Source of the DNA: Hyposmocoma kahamanoa
Lineage: Eukaryota > Arthropoda > Insecta > Lepidoptera > Cosmopterigidae
Direction: 5' to 3'
Assembly: GCF_003589595.1 (NCBI RefSeq)
Contig: NW_020653945.1
Coordinates: 4,054,371 to 4,118,370 of the forward strand
DNA: 64,000 nucleotides
Both the position numbers and the translations under genes were made by a program. A model generated the notes under the pieces. That model had not been told where the DNA came from, searched no databases, and saw nothing but the letters and a program-made list of their open reading frames with translations. Each line of letters starts with the position of its first letter. The stretch's first letter is position 1. Positions 22,301 to 32,545 of the stretch are shown piece by piece.

Positions 22301-22984
22301 ACCATAACGTACAAAGCGAAAATGGCAGACTGAGCTCAAGTATGTGGAACTCCGCGTACTGTTGGCACACGTGTCACGGCCACTAAACATATCTACTTTA
22401 TTTATTGTTCTGAGACTGAACTCAACGCTCAGCTGACTGTCAGTCAAAATATACAAACACACGCGATTTAGATCCGAAAAAAAGTTTCGTTTGAAAGAGC
22501 GATACGAGTTTTTTACTTCCAACTTAACCCTGGGAAGACTTTATTTATCTCGAAATCGATTTGGGACCTGTTGCGACACATAAATCCAACAGTAAACCCT
22601 CCGAATGGTCTGTAAAAATAAATATGAAAGTCTCCTTGTAACGCACGATGGTACCAAGGGTCGACAGTACCGTTTAGGATAGCCACATTGTAGTATATTT
22701 GATTACTTATATTTTTATAAAACCTTTTTCAGAAGCGGTGGCGTTTGTCCCTTGTGACATTGTTGGTAGAAGAACGAAATCTGAATTGATATTTAAGCCT
22801 CTCTGTTTTAGTTCGTTCTTTACTTCGACAAATTATTATATAAAAATCCGAATATATCTTCATGCGTCAGCCAATTACGCTTGAAATCATGACATATTGG
22901 TTGAACACTATTGCTCATTGCAATATTTATTTTACTGAATATCATGATGCTTTGACTACCATGATATTCATATATTTTATTTAC
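22301..22984. other. Unassigned
   Basis: Open frames on both strands without recognised family. Confidence 0.35.
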
Positions 22985-23041
22985 TGCCTCTGTAGCCGAA
23001 CGGTTACTATGCTGGTCTGCCGCGCAGAGGTCCCAGGTTTC
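22985..23041 (+). mobile_element. SINE family 1, head fragment
   Basis: Only the tRNA-like head remains: TGCCTCTGTAGCCGAACGG through GAGGTCCCAGGTTTCAG, ending in a disrupted B box. A LINE tail begins 25 bp later. Confidence 0.85.
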
Positions 23042-23065
23042 AGTTTTATGAGAGTTTTTTAATAT

Positions 23066-23352
23066 AATCTCAAGTGCCGGGATGAACAAGTCGCGGGCCT
23101 AATGGTAAGCTACACGCATGTTCATAACAGTGCCACTCAGAGCTTTAAATCGCAAAGGTCTGGGGGGCACTGCCACTGCGCCCGTCACCCTGAGACATAA
23201 GTTGACAAATCCCATGTGCCTGTAATTTCACCAGCACCCTTACCCTTCAAAACCGGAACACAGCAATGCTGACATTACTGCTTGGCGACAGAAATAGTTA
23301 AGATGACAGTACTTCCCTGGACGAACTCTCTCACAAGGAGCTCTACTGCGGA
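23066..23352 (-). mobile_element. LINE 3' tail family, copy 3
   Basis: Complete copy. The minus strand runs from GAGCTCCTTGTGAGAGAG through GGGTAAGGGTGCTGG and GCAGTGGCAGTGCCC to the end at CACTTGAGATTATATTAA. Non-coding. Confidence 0.9.
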
Positions 23353-23454
23353 GAGTGTGCTAAACAATTAAAAAAATGTGAAAATACTCCCTGATATTTT
23401 ACTATAAAATAAGAGAATTGTGGTAACTCTGTATAAAGTAACAGCGGGGATTGT

Positions 23455-23660
23455 ATGTGTGCGCCACTTACTTACTTATTTCGCTGGCTCAGTGATCCGA
23501 AGTGGATCTTGACCTCCGACAATAAGATGCGCCACTCTTCTCTCTGCCATGCCGCTTATTCCCAATCGTCTATTTGAAGCTGCCACAGGTCTTTGTGGAC
23601 TTGTTCGATTCAGCGATATCTAAGACGTCCAACCGGCCTTCTACCAGCCATTGTTATAAC
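23455..23660 (-). pseudogene. LINE ORF C-terminal fragment (HFGSL type), inverted
   Basis: The minus strand reads MAGRRPVGRLRYR, then after stops and frame slips HKDLWQ, EEWRILLSEVKIHFGSL and a stop. The same C-terminal signature appears at 38266-38550, so both come from one LINE family. It lies head-to-head with LINE tail copy 4. Inactive. Confidence 0.65.
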
Positions 23661-23685
23661 ATATTTGATTAAGTGTTTTAAGGGT

Positions 23686-23812
23686 TCGTCCAGGGATGTA
23701 CTGTCCCCATATCTTTTCCTGCTGTCATGCAGTATTGCGATCATTACTCCGTTCATTCGGTTTTGAAGGGTAAGAATGCTGGTGAAAGTACAGGCTCAAG
23801 AGACTTATCAGT
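23686..23812 (+). mobile_element. LINE 3' tail family, copy 4 (partial)
   Basis: TTCGTCCAGGGATGTACTG to GCTGGTGAAAGTACAGGC matches the 5' half of the tail in sense orientation. The poly(A) half is missing. Confidence 0.75.
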
Positions 23813-24306
23813 ATGTACTACCCTTATGATCTTTGTAATATCCAAATCGCGTATATTTGTTTTTTACGAAAACCAACCAACATATGCGATATAGATTCGG
23901 AAAAAATTTATTGATTTCCAATGCGTAGCAATCGTGAAACACCTGAGAAAAGCTCGATGTAAATTACATTTTTTTTAAACTTACTTCATCTAGGTTTATT
24001 AAATTCCACTGATAATGAGGCTCATATATAGGTACACTATATGTACCGCTGGCTAGACCAGAATTTCAAATTCTTTTGTTATGGCATGCAAGCTGACTAA
24101 CAATCAGATTGTATTCCTGATAGAAACAGGTTACCACCGCCTGAGGAAGCATTTTTATATCGCAATTACTTTCCCGAAGTGTAAGATATAAGATCTTAAG
24201 TATTATAAGCTCGCTTATCCTGCAGCCAGATTAAGTCTTGGCTAATTATAGAAATTCAATTATGTATCGTAGGGATATTAGCTGCTTTCACATTTTTCTT
24301 ATTCTT
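23813..24306. other. Unassigned
   Basis: AT-rich, nothing recognised. Confidence 0.35.
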
Positions 24307-24437
24307 TTTTTTATGATATCATGTGACTGAACGATCAAGTCCTGCGCCCGATGATACACGACACGCCTGTCGATAACAATTGCAGTGCCAATCAGTTTCA
24401 AATCACAAAGATCTGAGGAGCACCGCCACTGTGCTGT
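24307..24437 (-). mobile_element. LINE 3' tail family, copy 5 (5'-truncated)
   Basis: The minus strand carries the core AGATCTTTGTGATTTGAAA through GGCGTGTCGTGTATCATC to an end with oligo-A (T-run at 24307-24315 on the plus strand). Truncated at the core hairpin. Confidence 0.8.
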
Positions 24438-24925
24438 GTAAATCGCACACTGCGACTTTCATATCCGGCACTAGCCCGGAGAACCAGTCGAGGATAAGCT
24501 AGATGTACTCCGGTCCCTCCAGCCGCTTAGGTTATTGGGAACGGAGAGACGTCATTTTTCGGCGTCGGGAAGTGAGCGTGCCTTACAGCTCCGCGACCGA
24601 TGAGGAGATTTGGTAGTGGCTCATAGTCGACGCCTTAGCGGTGGCAACTGCTAGTTGTGCAATGCGCAACGGGAAGTGACCATGCCTTCAGCTCCGGTAC
24701 CTATCTGGAAAATAGGGAGGGTACTGTACGTGCATCCGGGGCGGCTCACCCGAGCCACTAGCCTCTCGACGCACCGGATGAAGTCTAGTGACAGAGGTCT
24801 ATGAGAACCCTGTTCACTGGCTGATCTGGGGTCAGAACCTGAACTGGTAAGGTTCCTGTGCGCGCACAGGTACTAGTGCCCTTCCTGCATAACCAAGAGG
24901 TTGATAAGGAGGGGCACTATAAACA
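24438..24925. other. GC-rich island, probable retroelement leader
   Basis: About 490 bp of much higher GC than its surroundings. It contains a degenerate duplicated block (CGGGAAGTGAGCGTGCC with CAGCTCCG near 24568-24596, and CGGGAAGTGACCATGCC with CAGCTCCG near 24669-24696) and a perfect 16-bp palindrome CCTGTGCGCGCACAGG at 24855-24870. There is no long ORF. It sits between two LINE-tail copies. Composition and setting suggest the 5' untranslated part of a LINE, by analogy with the 46.3-kb element, but no homology was established. Confidence 0.4.
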
Positions 24926-24998
24926 AAACTTATGTAGAATGATATAAGACTAACCATTCTTCGTCCGAGGGTCGAACAATCAACAAATCAACAATTTT

Positions 24999-25278
24999 GT
25001 AGCAGTAGAACCTCGTGAAAGAGTTTGTCCAGGGAAGCATTGCCACCTTGCCCATTTCAATTTCTCTCTTAGATTGCTGCACTCCTGTTTTGAAGGGTAA
25101 AGGTGCTGATGAAATTACAGGCACGCGGGACTTGTCAACTTACATCTCAGGGTAACGTGCGCAGTGGCAGTGTCCCTCAGATGTTTGTGATTTAAAGCCC
25201 TGAGTGGCACTGCCATTGTTATGGGTAAGCGTGGGCGCACGACTTGTTCGTTCCGTCACTTGATATCGTAAAAAAAAG
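24999..25278 (+). mobile_element. LINE 3' tail family, copy 6
   Basis: Near-complete sense copy: GTGAAAGAGTTTGTCCAGGG, GGTGCTGATGAAATTACAGG, GCGCAGTGGCAGTG, GTCACTTGATATCGT and an A-run at 25269-25278. Non-coding. Confidence 0.9.
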
Positions 25279-26503
25279 AAATTGTGTCATTTATTTTTTA
25301 CGGGAGGAAGGTGAGAAAATTAATAACATAAAAAATGTTCAACACAAGCGCAGCTATTGTGCTTGATTAATTTACTTCTATTTTTATTAAGCCAACTTTA
25401 TTTTTGTAGTGTAATTACCGACACAAAAATATTAAATTATATAAAGGTTATATAAAGGTGTTAGATAATTTTCCGAAAAATTTCAAATTGTTGTAAATTT
25501 TCTTGAAAAATTCCCGCAAAATTGAAAAAATATGATTTCGACGGCTCATATAATGTTATACGTTTAGAAATATCGTTCGAAGTTTTATTTAGCGTGAATT
25601 ATAAAATAAACTTGTACAACTAAAAGCCACATTATATTATGAGAAGAACGAGATTTAAAATGATTTGACAACAGCGAAAACCTTTTTATTGGCTCGGTCG
25701 TTTTCGTCCAGAATCTTCAAACTTTTGACAGGTGTCAACGTCAAATGTGGAAGTGAAAGGAAAAGTATTGGAAAAATATCCAAAAAATATTTCTTTTTCT
25801 GGGAAATATGATTTTTCCCAATTCTATTTAAAACTGTTGGTAAATATCGAATTGTATATAAAGTAAGTGTAACAATTAAGAGATTAGTCCTTTCTTCTGC
25901 TGTTTGCAGTGCCTTGTTTAGGGTCCATATAATCCATGGGGTCCATAATTTGATCTCAATATTAATACAAAAACATCTGTAATGTACATTATGGAAAGCA
26001 AAGAATAAAGAATACTACAATATTATAAGACGGTCCTTGTGGTGATTACTCTGTAAGAAAGTAATCCTTAGCAACTCAAATTAGTTGCCGGCCTTGAGAT
26101 GTTAAGATTTTAAGTCCCCTGTGTCTTCATCAATATTGTATATTTAATAGCCACCATACTTGTTACTGCCGTCTAGCAGTAAGTGCGACTATGGCATTCA
26201 CACAAAGAAAGTCTTTTTTGAAGTCGGTTAATAATAAGACTGTTTACATTAAAAACAAAAAATGGCCAAAAAATTAAGTTGGTGTTAATTAATGTTCATT
26301 GGAGGTATCGAGATGACAGACACAGACAAGGCTTTAAACTTCTTTACAAACAGAAATAGCTTAGCTAGTACGCGGTAGCGCTGGATTCTACGACGGGTTT
26401 TGTAAATTTACTATTATATTTTCATACAATTTTCTCATAGTGTTGTCCTTCGCTGAATGTTTTGTAACCACATACAATTTAAACATTTCTGCGAAATTCC
26501 TCT
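25279..26503. other. Unassigned; ends at assembly gap
   Basis: AT-rich. TTTTTTGAAGTCGGTTAA at about 26215-26230 is a scrap of the AACCGACTTC MITE terminus. Ten N follow at 26504-26513. Confidence 0.4.
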
Positions 26504-26513
26504 NNNNNNNNNN

Positions 26514-26760
26514 GAGATACAGGGAAACTGTCTTAGGAATCATTAAGTATTTTTTGTGAAAACAATTTTGGCATAGTCAGTGTTTTGGTCAAGCGTGAAT
26601 TGTCTTAAAAATGAATAAAATTGATTATTTTTTTTAGTGTTGATTGACTCAATTTCATGTAAGGATCATTTCATTGTATTGGAAGAGAAAATCGGGACAG
26701 CAGAAGTTGGTTAAATTTAATGAAATGTTTCTATGGTTTTTTCATACAAAAGCAGGAAAC
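26514..26760 (-). repeat. Dispersed repeat D, copy 1
   Basis: The minus strand carries TGAAAAAACCATAGAAAC, the GACCAAAACACTGAC-like core, and the end TAAGACAGTTTCCCTGTA. It shares order and spacing with 45689-45965 and 62578-62820. No ORF. The assembly gap cuts its downstream flank. Confidence 0.65.
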
Positions 26761-27432
26761 GTCTTGTGCAACGCGTCGTAACGCGACGAAAAGCATGAAG
26801 GGATTTGGCGTCGTACATGTTGGCCAGATTTTCTAACAATAACACGTTTTTCATGAATAATTAATTAACGTTTGATGCACGCTATTCCACACACGGAATA
26901 TTTATCAAATTTTCGCCAATTGTTAAGAATTAATGGGTCGTTTTCAGATAACGTGTGTCCCTAAAAAAAAAAAATGTGTCCCTTAAAATAACTTTTATGT
27001 TATTACATGAATGCTAAGCATTATTTATTTAATATGATTGCTTGCTTACTTAGTCTGTGTTACACATAAACAGACTACTTTACTACGTCACAGTATAAAT
27101 AAAAATTAAAAAGTGGGCAATTTCTCATTCATGGGAGCCAGGTCTTTTAGTTATATTATAAGGTCAAGTGTCGTAAAAAGAACATACTTCATTTTGAGTC
27201 AAACGTTTTGAGCTCTAGGAAGAACAGATAGTTTTATAAGAATTTTAAAGTGCGCGGAACTTGCCTTTATTTATCATATTTACATGTTTTAACAATTTTT
27301 ACGCTAAGTTCAATACTTACGATGTGTTTGCCGAAAACGTACAAATTTTGCTAACGTTTCTCATTCCTCAAAATCGTGTTCTCAAGATTTCACACTATCG
27401 AATTTGTTTTATTTGTGCGCGGATTTGAAATG
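26761..27432. other. Unassigned
   Basis: Nothing recognised. Confidence 0.35.
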
Positions 27433-27545
27433 CCGTAGCGACATCTCTTTAAAATCGTTTAAACTAATTTGTTTGACTGTTTTATCAACTGAGGGACTAC
27501 AGTGCTAAACTCTAGATTTTGAGCTAAGGCTTCATGTCCTTCTCT
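27433..27545 (+). repeat. Dispersed repeat C, left third only
   Basis: GACATCTCTTTAAAATCG, GTTTAAACTAATTTGTTTG and GACTACAGTGCTAAAC match 11091-11190. Confidence 0.7.
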
Positions 27546-27588
27546 CCTGTTCCTCTTACCCCACCTGACCTTAGTAAAATAATGAAAA

Positions 27589-27631
27589 TGATCGAACTAG
27601 ATGTACTAATACAGTACATCTAGTTCGATCA
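27589..27631. repeat. Perfect 19-bp inverted repeat, 5-nt loop
   Basis: The left arm TGATCGAACTAGATGTACT (27589-27607) is the exact reverse complement of 27613-27631; the loop is AATAC. No repeat of this sequence was seen elsewhere in the window. Confidence 0.95.
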
Positions 27632-29044
27632 CATCTAATAAACTAATAACCACCTTGCCTACCTTGCTATATTGCAGTATGATTGTTCAACGCGACGTTG
27701 CCCTGCACCAAATTTGCGTTTAGATAACGCATTACGCAACGGACTGTCACACGGACAAGACATGGATGAGAAATCAGTACTTTAATACATAATGTACTTA
27801 AACAACCAGTGAATTCGTAATTTTGCCGAAAATGAAAATATTTTATGCTCGACGTGTACAAATATATATAACAATGCTCTGGCGCAAGCTTACTCTGAAA
27901 TTTATGTCGTTTAAAGCTTGATATTTTGTTTTTCAGGTAAAATTCTCATTTAATTTGCCGACGGCGGAGTTAAGCTGATTCGCTCTGAGAATTCCAAAGG
28001 TATGTTTACTTGCTAAATAAACAGTCGCTTTAGATTTTTGCCTTCACCACTGGTGACAACGATATTGGAAATTAAGTCTTATAAACTGACTTTTGTCAGG
28101 AATTGTTTTATTTTTATGAAGTTTCTTTAATTTAACCAATTAGTGTCTAGATTTTTCTTTACATTTTATACAATGAAGTGACACTGACATGAAAGTGAGT
28201 CGATTTACATATTCTTTTTTCGTATTTTGGAAAACTAGCGCTTGGATAAACCTTGAAAGTTTTATGTTAAACTTATTTCCATAAAAATAGGTCTAATGGT
28301 ATGTACTGGTTGAGGAATAGGAGGAAATACAACTCTTGAGTTTTTACTTTGTAAATGTAGAATATATTTCACAGCTGTGAAATAGACGTGACGAATAGAC
28401 CTATAAAGAGCTCGAAACATTGGTTTGTTTGAAAAACCAAATGCGCGACTTAGATCTGAAAAAATAGTTTCATTATCAATGTTAAAAAATCACGAAAACG
28501 TAAAAACTCGATATCGATATATTACAAAACTTACAAAACAAATTTAAACACAAACAAAAATACATATACAGACAACTATACAAAAGAGTAGATATATGAC
28601 CGATCCGTAACACTACAGTTATCGTATATCCTGGTTTTGTATTGGATGTTCCATCAAGAAGTGGGTTATCTCAGGAAATGAGTACAAGCTATCTGGCATC
28701 ACATTTTATTGCATAACTTCGCGTTATACTTACAACACTGCATTAAATTCGAATTTGAACATTTTTAAATACAGTCTTGCACAGCACTATTAACGTATCC
28801 CCACAACGGTGTGATTAATCTTTTGTGCAGGGATATAAGAATAGAGTTGGGCAATTTTTTATGTGCATGCACAGAGTGGTACCACGACGCATCTGCAAAT
28901 GGAATACTTGAAATTTTATATATATTGTCTATACATATTACGTGTTAATATATTAAAGACTTAGTCATATAGGAATGCCTACCGGTTTTAGGGCTATCAG
29001 AACTGTAGTTTATTTTCTCAGTCTACTATTCTAATTATGTGGCT
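27632..29044. other. Unassigned; one splice-like segment
   Basis: A strong acceptor-like tract (TTTTGTTTTTCAG, ending about 27937) and a donor-like CAAAG/GTATGTTT (about 28000) enclose about 63 bp with stops in all three forward frames. The rest is AT-rich and unrecognised. Confidence 0.3.
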
Positions 29045-29187
29045 GACACCAGACCAATTAACTACGGGGTAATACCCAGAACGCCCAGTCCTATTTAAGA
29101 AAGTTTGTTTCCCAATTAGGTTCCTGTGGGAATCCGGAGCCTCGTCAACTAGCGTCTACGTTGCTAACCATTGGGCCACGGAGGTCG
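29045..29187 (-). mobile_element. SINE family 3, copy 1
   Basis: The minus strand starts GACCTCCGTGGCCCAATGG (A-box type head), then CCGGATTCCCACAGG, AATTGGGAAACAAAC and GGGCGTTCTGGG. The same order is found at 55285-55430 and 56845-57035. The B box is eroded. Confidence 0.8.
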
Positions 29188-29269
29188 TTAATTACCGTAT
29201 GACGTAAGCATCATTTAAAATAATTTATTTATACACACATTAACTATATAATAAAGTAAACAAGACTAT

Positions 29270-29750
29270 CATTCGTGAGGGATGGTTTCAGCATTCACCG
29301 AGTTTTTTAGTCAATCCGTCAAGGATACCACCGCGTCACGTAAGCGCGGTGGTTCAGTGAGGCTCCTTCCTACTCACTAAAAACATCTGAGTGTTCCCCA
29401 CACCCCGCATGGGACGGGGCTATGGCCACATGCTTTACGACTCACGGCTCCGCTTGCGGTTGTTGGTTACTTCGGGCCCACCTATCCACCACCTAGCAGG
29501 ACTCCACCATCTTCCCTCCATCACTTGTGGCATGCCGCGAATACCTGGTATGCCAACCAACCCGTAGACTCTTATTCTGTTGGTGACAAAGCCCCTGTTT
29601 TTGCCACTCAGGTTTTCTGTTAGGGCGGTGGTTGGCGGATGCTGAGCTTCCTGTCACTCCCGTTCCGCCGCCTCCTTCCGCGATAATATGTCGGCGCAGA
29701 AAGAGACTACTAGCTTTCAGCCGGACCCAACCCACCTTTGCAACACATTT
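29270..29750 (-). other. GC-rich island, probable retroelement segment
   Basis: About 480 bp of GC-rich sequence. The minus strand includes CCCGTCCCATGCGGGGTGT, a CGCGGTGG / CCACCGCG pair (about 29331-29352), and a weak frame 29493-29735 ending SLRVGWHTR then GGKMVES. The last part loosely resembles the opening of LINE endonuclease domains (an R-V-G-T-W-N-type motif), but the key W-N is not present. I cannot assign it firmly. Confidence 0.35.
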
Positions 29751-31758
29751 GTATTTCAGACCTGTTTCGCAAACTTAATCAATCGCATAGTCCATCATCT
29801 ACCCGTTGTGTACGTCCATTTGTTGAGAAAGGATTTAAGCTCTAGTCCGCCACGCTAACTCGTTGCTTCACAAACATGTCAATCTTCGTCAATACAGGAA
29901 ACATGGGTTTGGTAGAGATTTCGATTCCTGTTCATGATGACAAAGTCTTATGTCAAACATTTTTGAGAACGTCGTCATTTTGCCTGAGACACATACGCCA
30001 AGGTCGATCTGTTTTTTCAAAGGTCTGTTGATTCTGAAATATACAACTTGAACTTGACAAACGTTTTTACTTTATTTACCGTATGTTGTATGAAGTATTG
30101 ATTTTCACGTCTATTATAGCATCAAACATAATCACTAACGTAGTAGATAGTCATTACTATAAAAGCCTTATTAAGTATTTATTCCCCATTTTTTATGTGA
30201 CCTTTAACCTTCGTACGTACTTAGACGTTTGTTGTGATATGAGTATGGCACTAAAGCAGTGGTGGTAGAAAAACCAATTTGTGTGATTGTGGGCAAGCTT
30301 GTGTCTATTCTCAGTTCCGCAACGTCATTTTCGAGGAATGCCTCAGACTTGCAATTTAAAACTAGCAAATGTCTTTATTTTTATTATTGTTTATGTTTTT
30401 ATTTTGACATGTGTTTGGATAGTTACCTCGTTTATAACGGAGTAGCGTGTCGCTAGAATGCCAAGCGGAAAACACGCAATGTATTTAGTCGTACGGTATA
30501 ACGTTGTGTTAAAACCTTTCTATGCTGTTACTTTGAAAAATTCATTAATTTAGACACCAGTGACAGTAATTTTGAAAGAATATATAATAATAATGCTATG
30601 TATGATTTAAAACTTTTGGTTTAAAAAAACATTAAAGCTAAGGTAAAGCTAAGGATAAGGTTAAAACATTCCGAGATATCGTAAAGTGACAACTTGTAAA
30701 GACAAAATTATGGATACCTTTTCATAAAATTTAACATATACGTAATTTGTTTCATGTACTTCATATTAATTTCATGGCTTCCATGTGATAAAAGCACTTT
30801 TTGACGTATCATCATGTGTGCCTTTATTTTATCAAGGTTACGATATCATTCCAGTTTCTCAAAGTGGGGTGAACTGTGACTTGAGAACCTGCGTACGTAA
30901 GCATGGAATACAAATTCCAACAGAGTGCAATCTTCATTCATCACCGCTGTATCCGCAATAGCTATCCCAACATTCACTGCTTAATTTTAAAACCTTGGCG
31001 GCGATGAAGAATCGATATTGCCACCAATACGTTGCGATTCTCGTAGGTTGAAAATTGTCTTTTATGATTTAGTGGTAGAAGGATCAAGTATTTGTTACGA
31101 CGCTTTCCAAAATGATTAAAGTATATCCAATATGAAGTTCTCGTAAAATACAAATAAAAATAATGACTCAACAAACAAACAAATTGACTGACCTCCCTGT
31201 CACTACATCGTTACCAGTAGCCACTCATGCCGAAACAAAAAAAAATAAGAAACTATACCAAATGTCTTCTGAATCTAAGAGAGTAATTTATGACCGTCGC
31301 TAACAAAGAACAGCCTTGGCGGATCTATTATTAGGCCAGTTTGGGTTGATCTCTGATGGTTTTGGGTTTTTCTTTTTAAGAGTGGGGATCGTGATCATCT
31401 ACGTGTGGTCTACTATTTGAATTAGATGGTCTGCCATCATTAATTTGTACATGACATATCTCATAATCGACTTAGTTAAAAAGAGGAATAACAATTTCGT
31501 ATCGTTTCGAAATAAATAAATTGGATGCCTCCCATACAAGTTATTGTAAGCCACAAAATACCATTTTTTGCTTTTTATTTGAAAGTAAACATAACACTAA
31601 GTGATTTCTTTATTTTTAAATATGGAACCTAATATGCATAAAAAAGTATATTACATTTAACTTAAAAAGTAACAAATGCTGTTTTGTGGTTTACAACAAT
31701 TCACGTGGGAGGTATATTAGTCACATTAGAAAGCTTGCTTGTTTTCAGACATTCTCTA
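29751..31758. other. Unassigned AT-rich DNA
   Basis: No family recognised in the small frames (30083-30268, 30259-30456 plus; 30974-31174 minus). Confidence 0.35.
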
Positions 31759-31802
31759 TATCAGGTAAGTCGCCGATGCGGGCATCGGCGTCTTACCTGA
31801 TA
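31759..31802. repeat. 44-bp near-perfect palindrome
   Basis: Arms of 21 bp (31759-31779 and 31782-31802) pair with one mismatch across a 2-nt spacer. The left arm begins TATCAGGTAAG and includes CAGGTAAGT, a perfect match to the 5' splice-site consensus. It lies inside an open frame (31686-32051) that matches no known family. Confidence 0.92.
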
Positions 31803-31950
31803 AATTTTGCAATCAAACTTTTTAAAGAGCTTATGTCAGTATGTGATGTGGTGATGGAACAGATAGTCGCCACGGGTCATGTTATGTTGGGCTTCTGGCT
31901 AAACTTTACTTGGCGTTTTCTGGTTAATGTCAAATTCACAAGTCTCAATG

Positions 31951-32016
31951 CAGTGACCTTTGCATTGCAGCTTATTACAATCGTAAGTGATAAGCTGCAG
32001 AACTTGTATCTATATG
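31951..32016. repeat. Two further hairpins in tandem
   Basis: CAATGCA and TGCATTG (7-bp arms) lie around 31949-31971. Next, TGCAGCTTAT and ATAAGCTGCA (10-bp arms, about 31967-32003) enclose a smaller TAC/GTA pair. Both lie within 260 bp of the large palindrome. Confidence 0.75.
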
Positions 32017-32359
32017 TGGCATTTAAAGTTTTATTGCAGATTTTGAAATAGGTTCTATCGATGTATTTTATTTAGAAATTGGATTTTTTTACTCTTTATT
32101 TATTTAGGGACTTTGATCGTTACTGAACATGTCAGCCCCATTACAAAAACAATACCTCAAGAAAACACTTATTAAAGTCCAGACAGATAAATCAAAATAC
32201 TACCTAACCAAACATGTATACAAAATCTCCGCGGCGTTACATGTTTGCTCCGACAAAACAGATTGAAATCATCCAACATGATAGATTAATGAGTGTGAAA
32301 ATAATTTATTTCAAATCACTGTAGCTGTCTTCTCTTCGTTTCAAAATTCATAGTTCGGT

Positions 32360-32545
32360 TTGACCACGTTGAGGACGTCCTAAAAAAAGGACAGGTCAAA
32401 TGTAACCGACTAGCATGTATGAAAGCATTGATACGTGTAGATGATGCGGAAGATGTGTGTCAACGATCGTAGCAAGTGGAAAGCTATTGTCTCTGTCTAC
32501 CCCGATGGGAAAAGGGTGTGAAGTATACGTATGTATATGTAAGTT
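32360..32545 (+). pseudogene. Decayed LINE ORF C-terminus
   Basis: Pieces in shifting frames read VEDVLKKGQVK, RVDDAEDV and DRSKWKAIVSV before a stop, then GTATGTATATG-type 3' sequence. The order (K-x-x-Q, D-x-x-D, D-R-x-K-W-x-x-x-V) is that of LINE ORF ends seen in Lepidoptera. Heavily mutated; moderate to low certainty. Confidence 0.4.
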
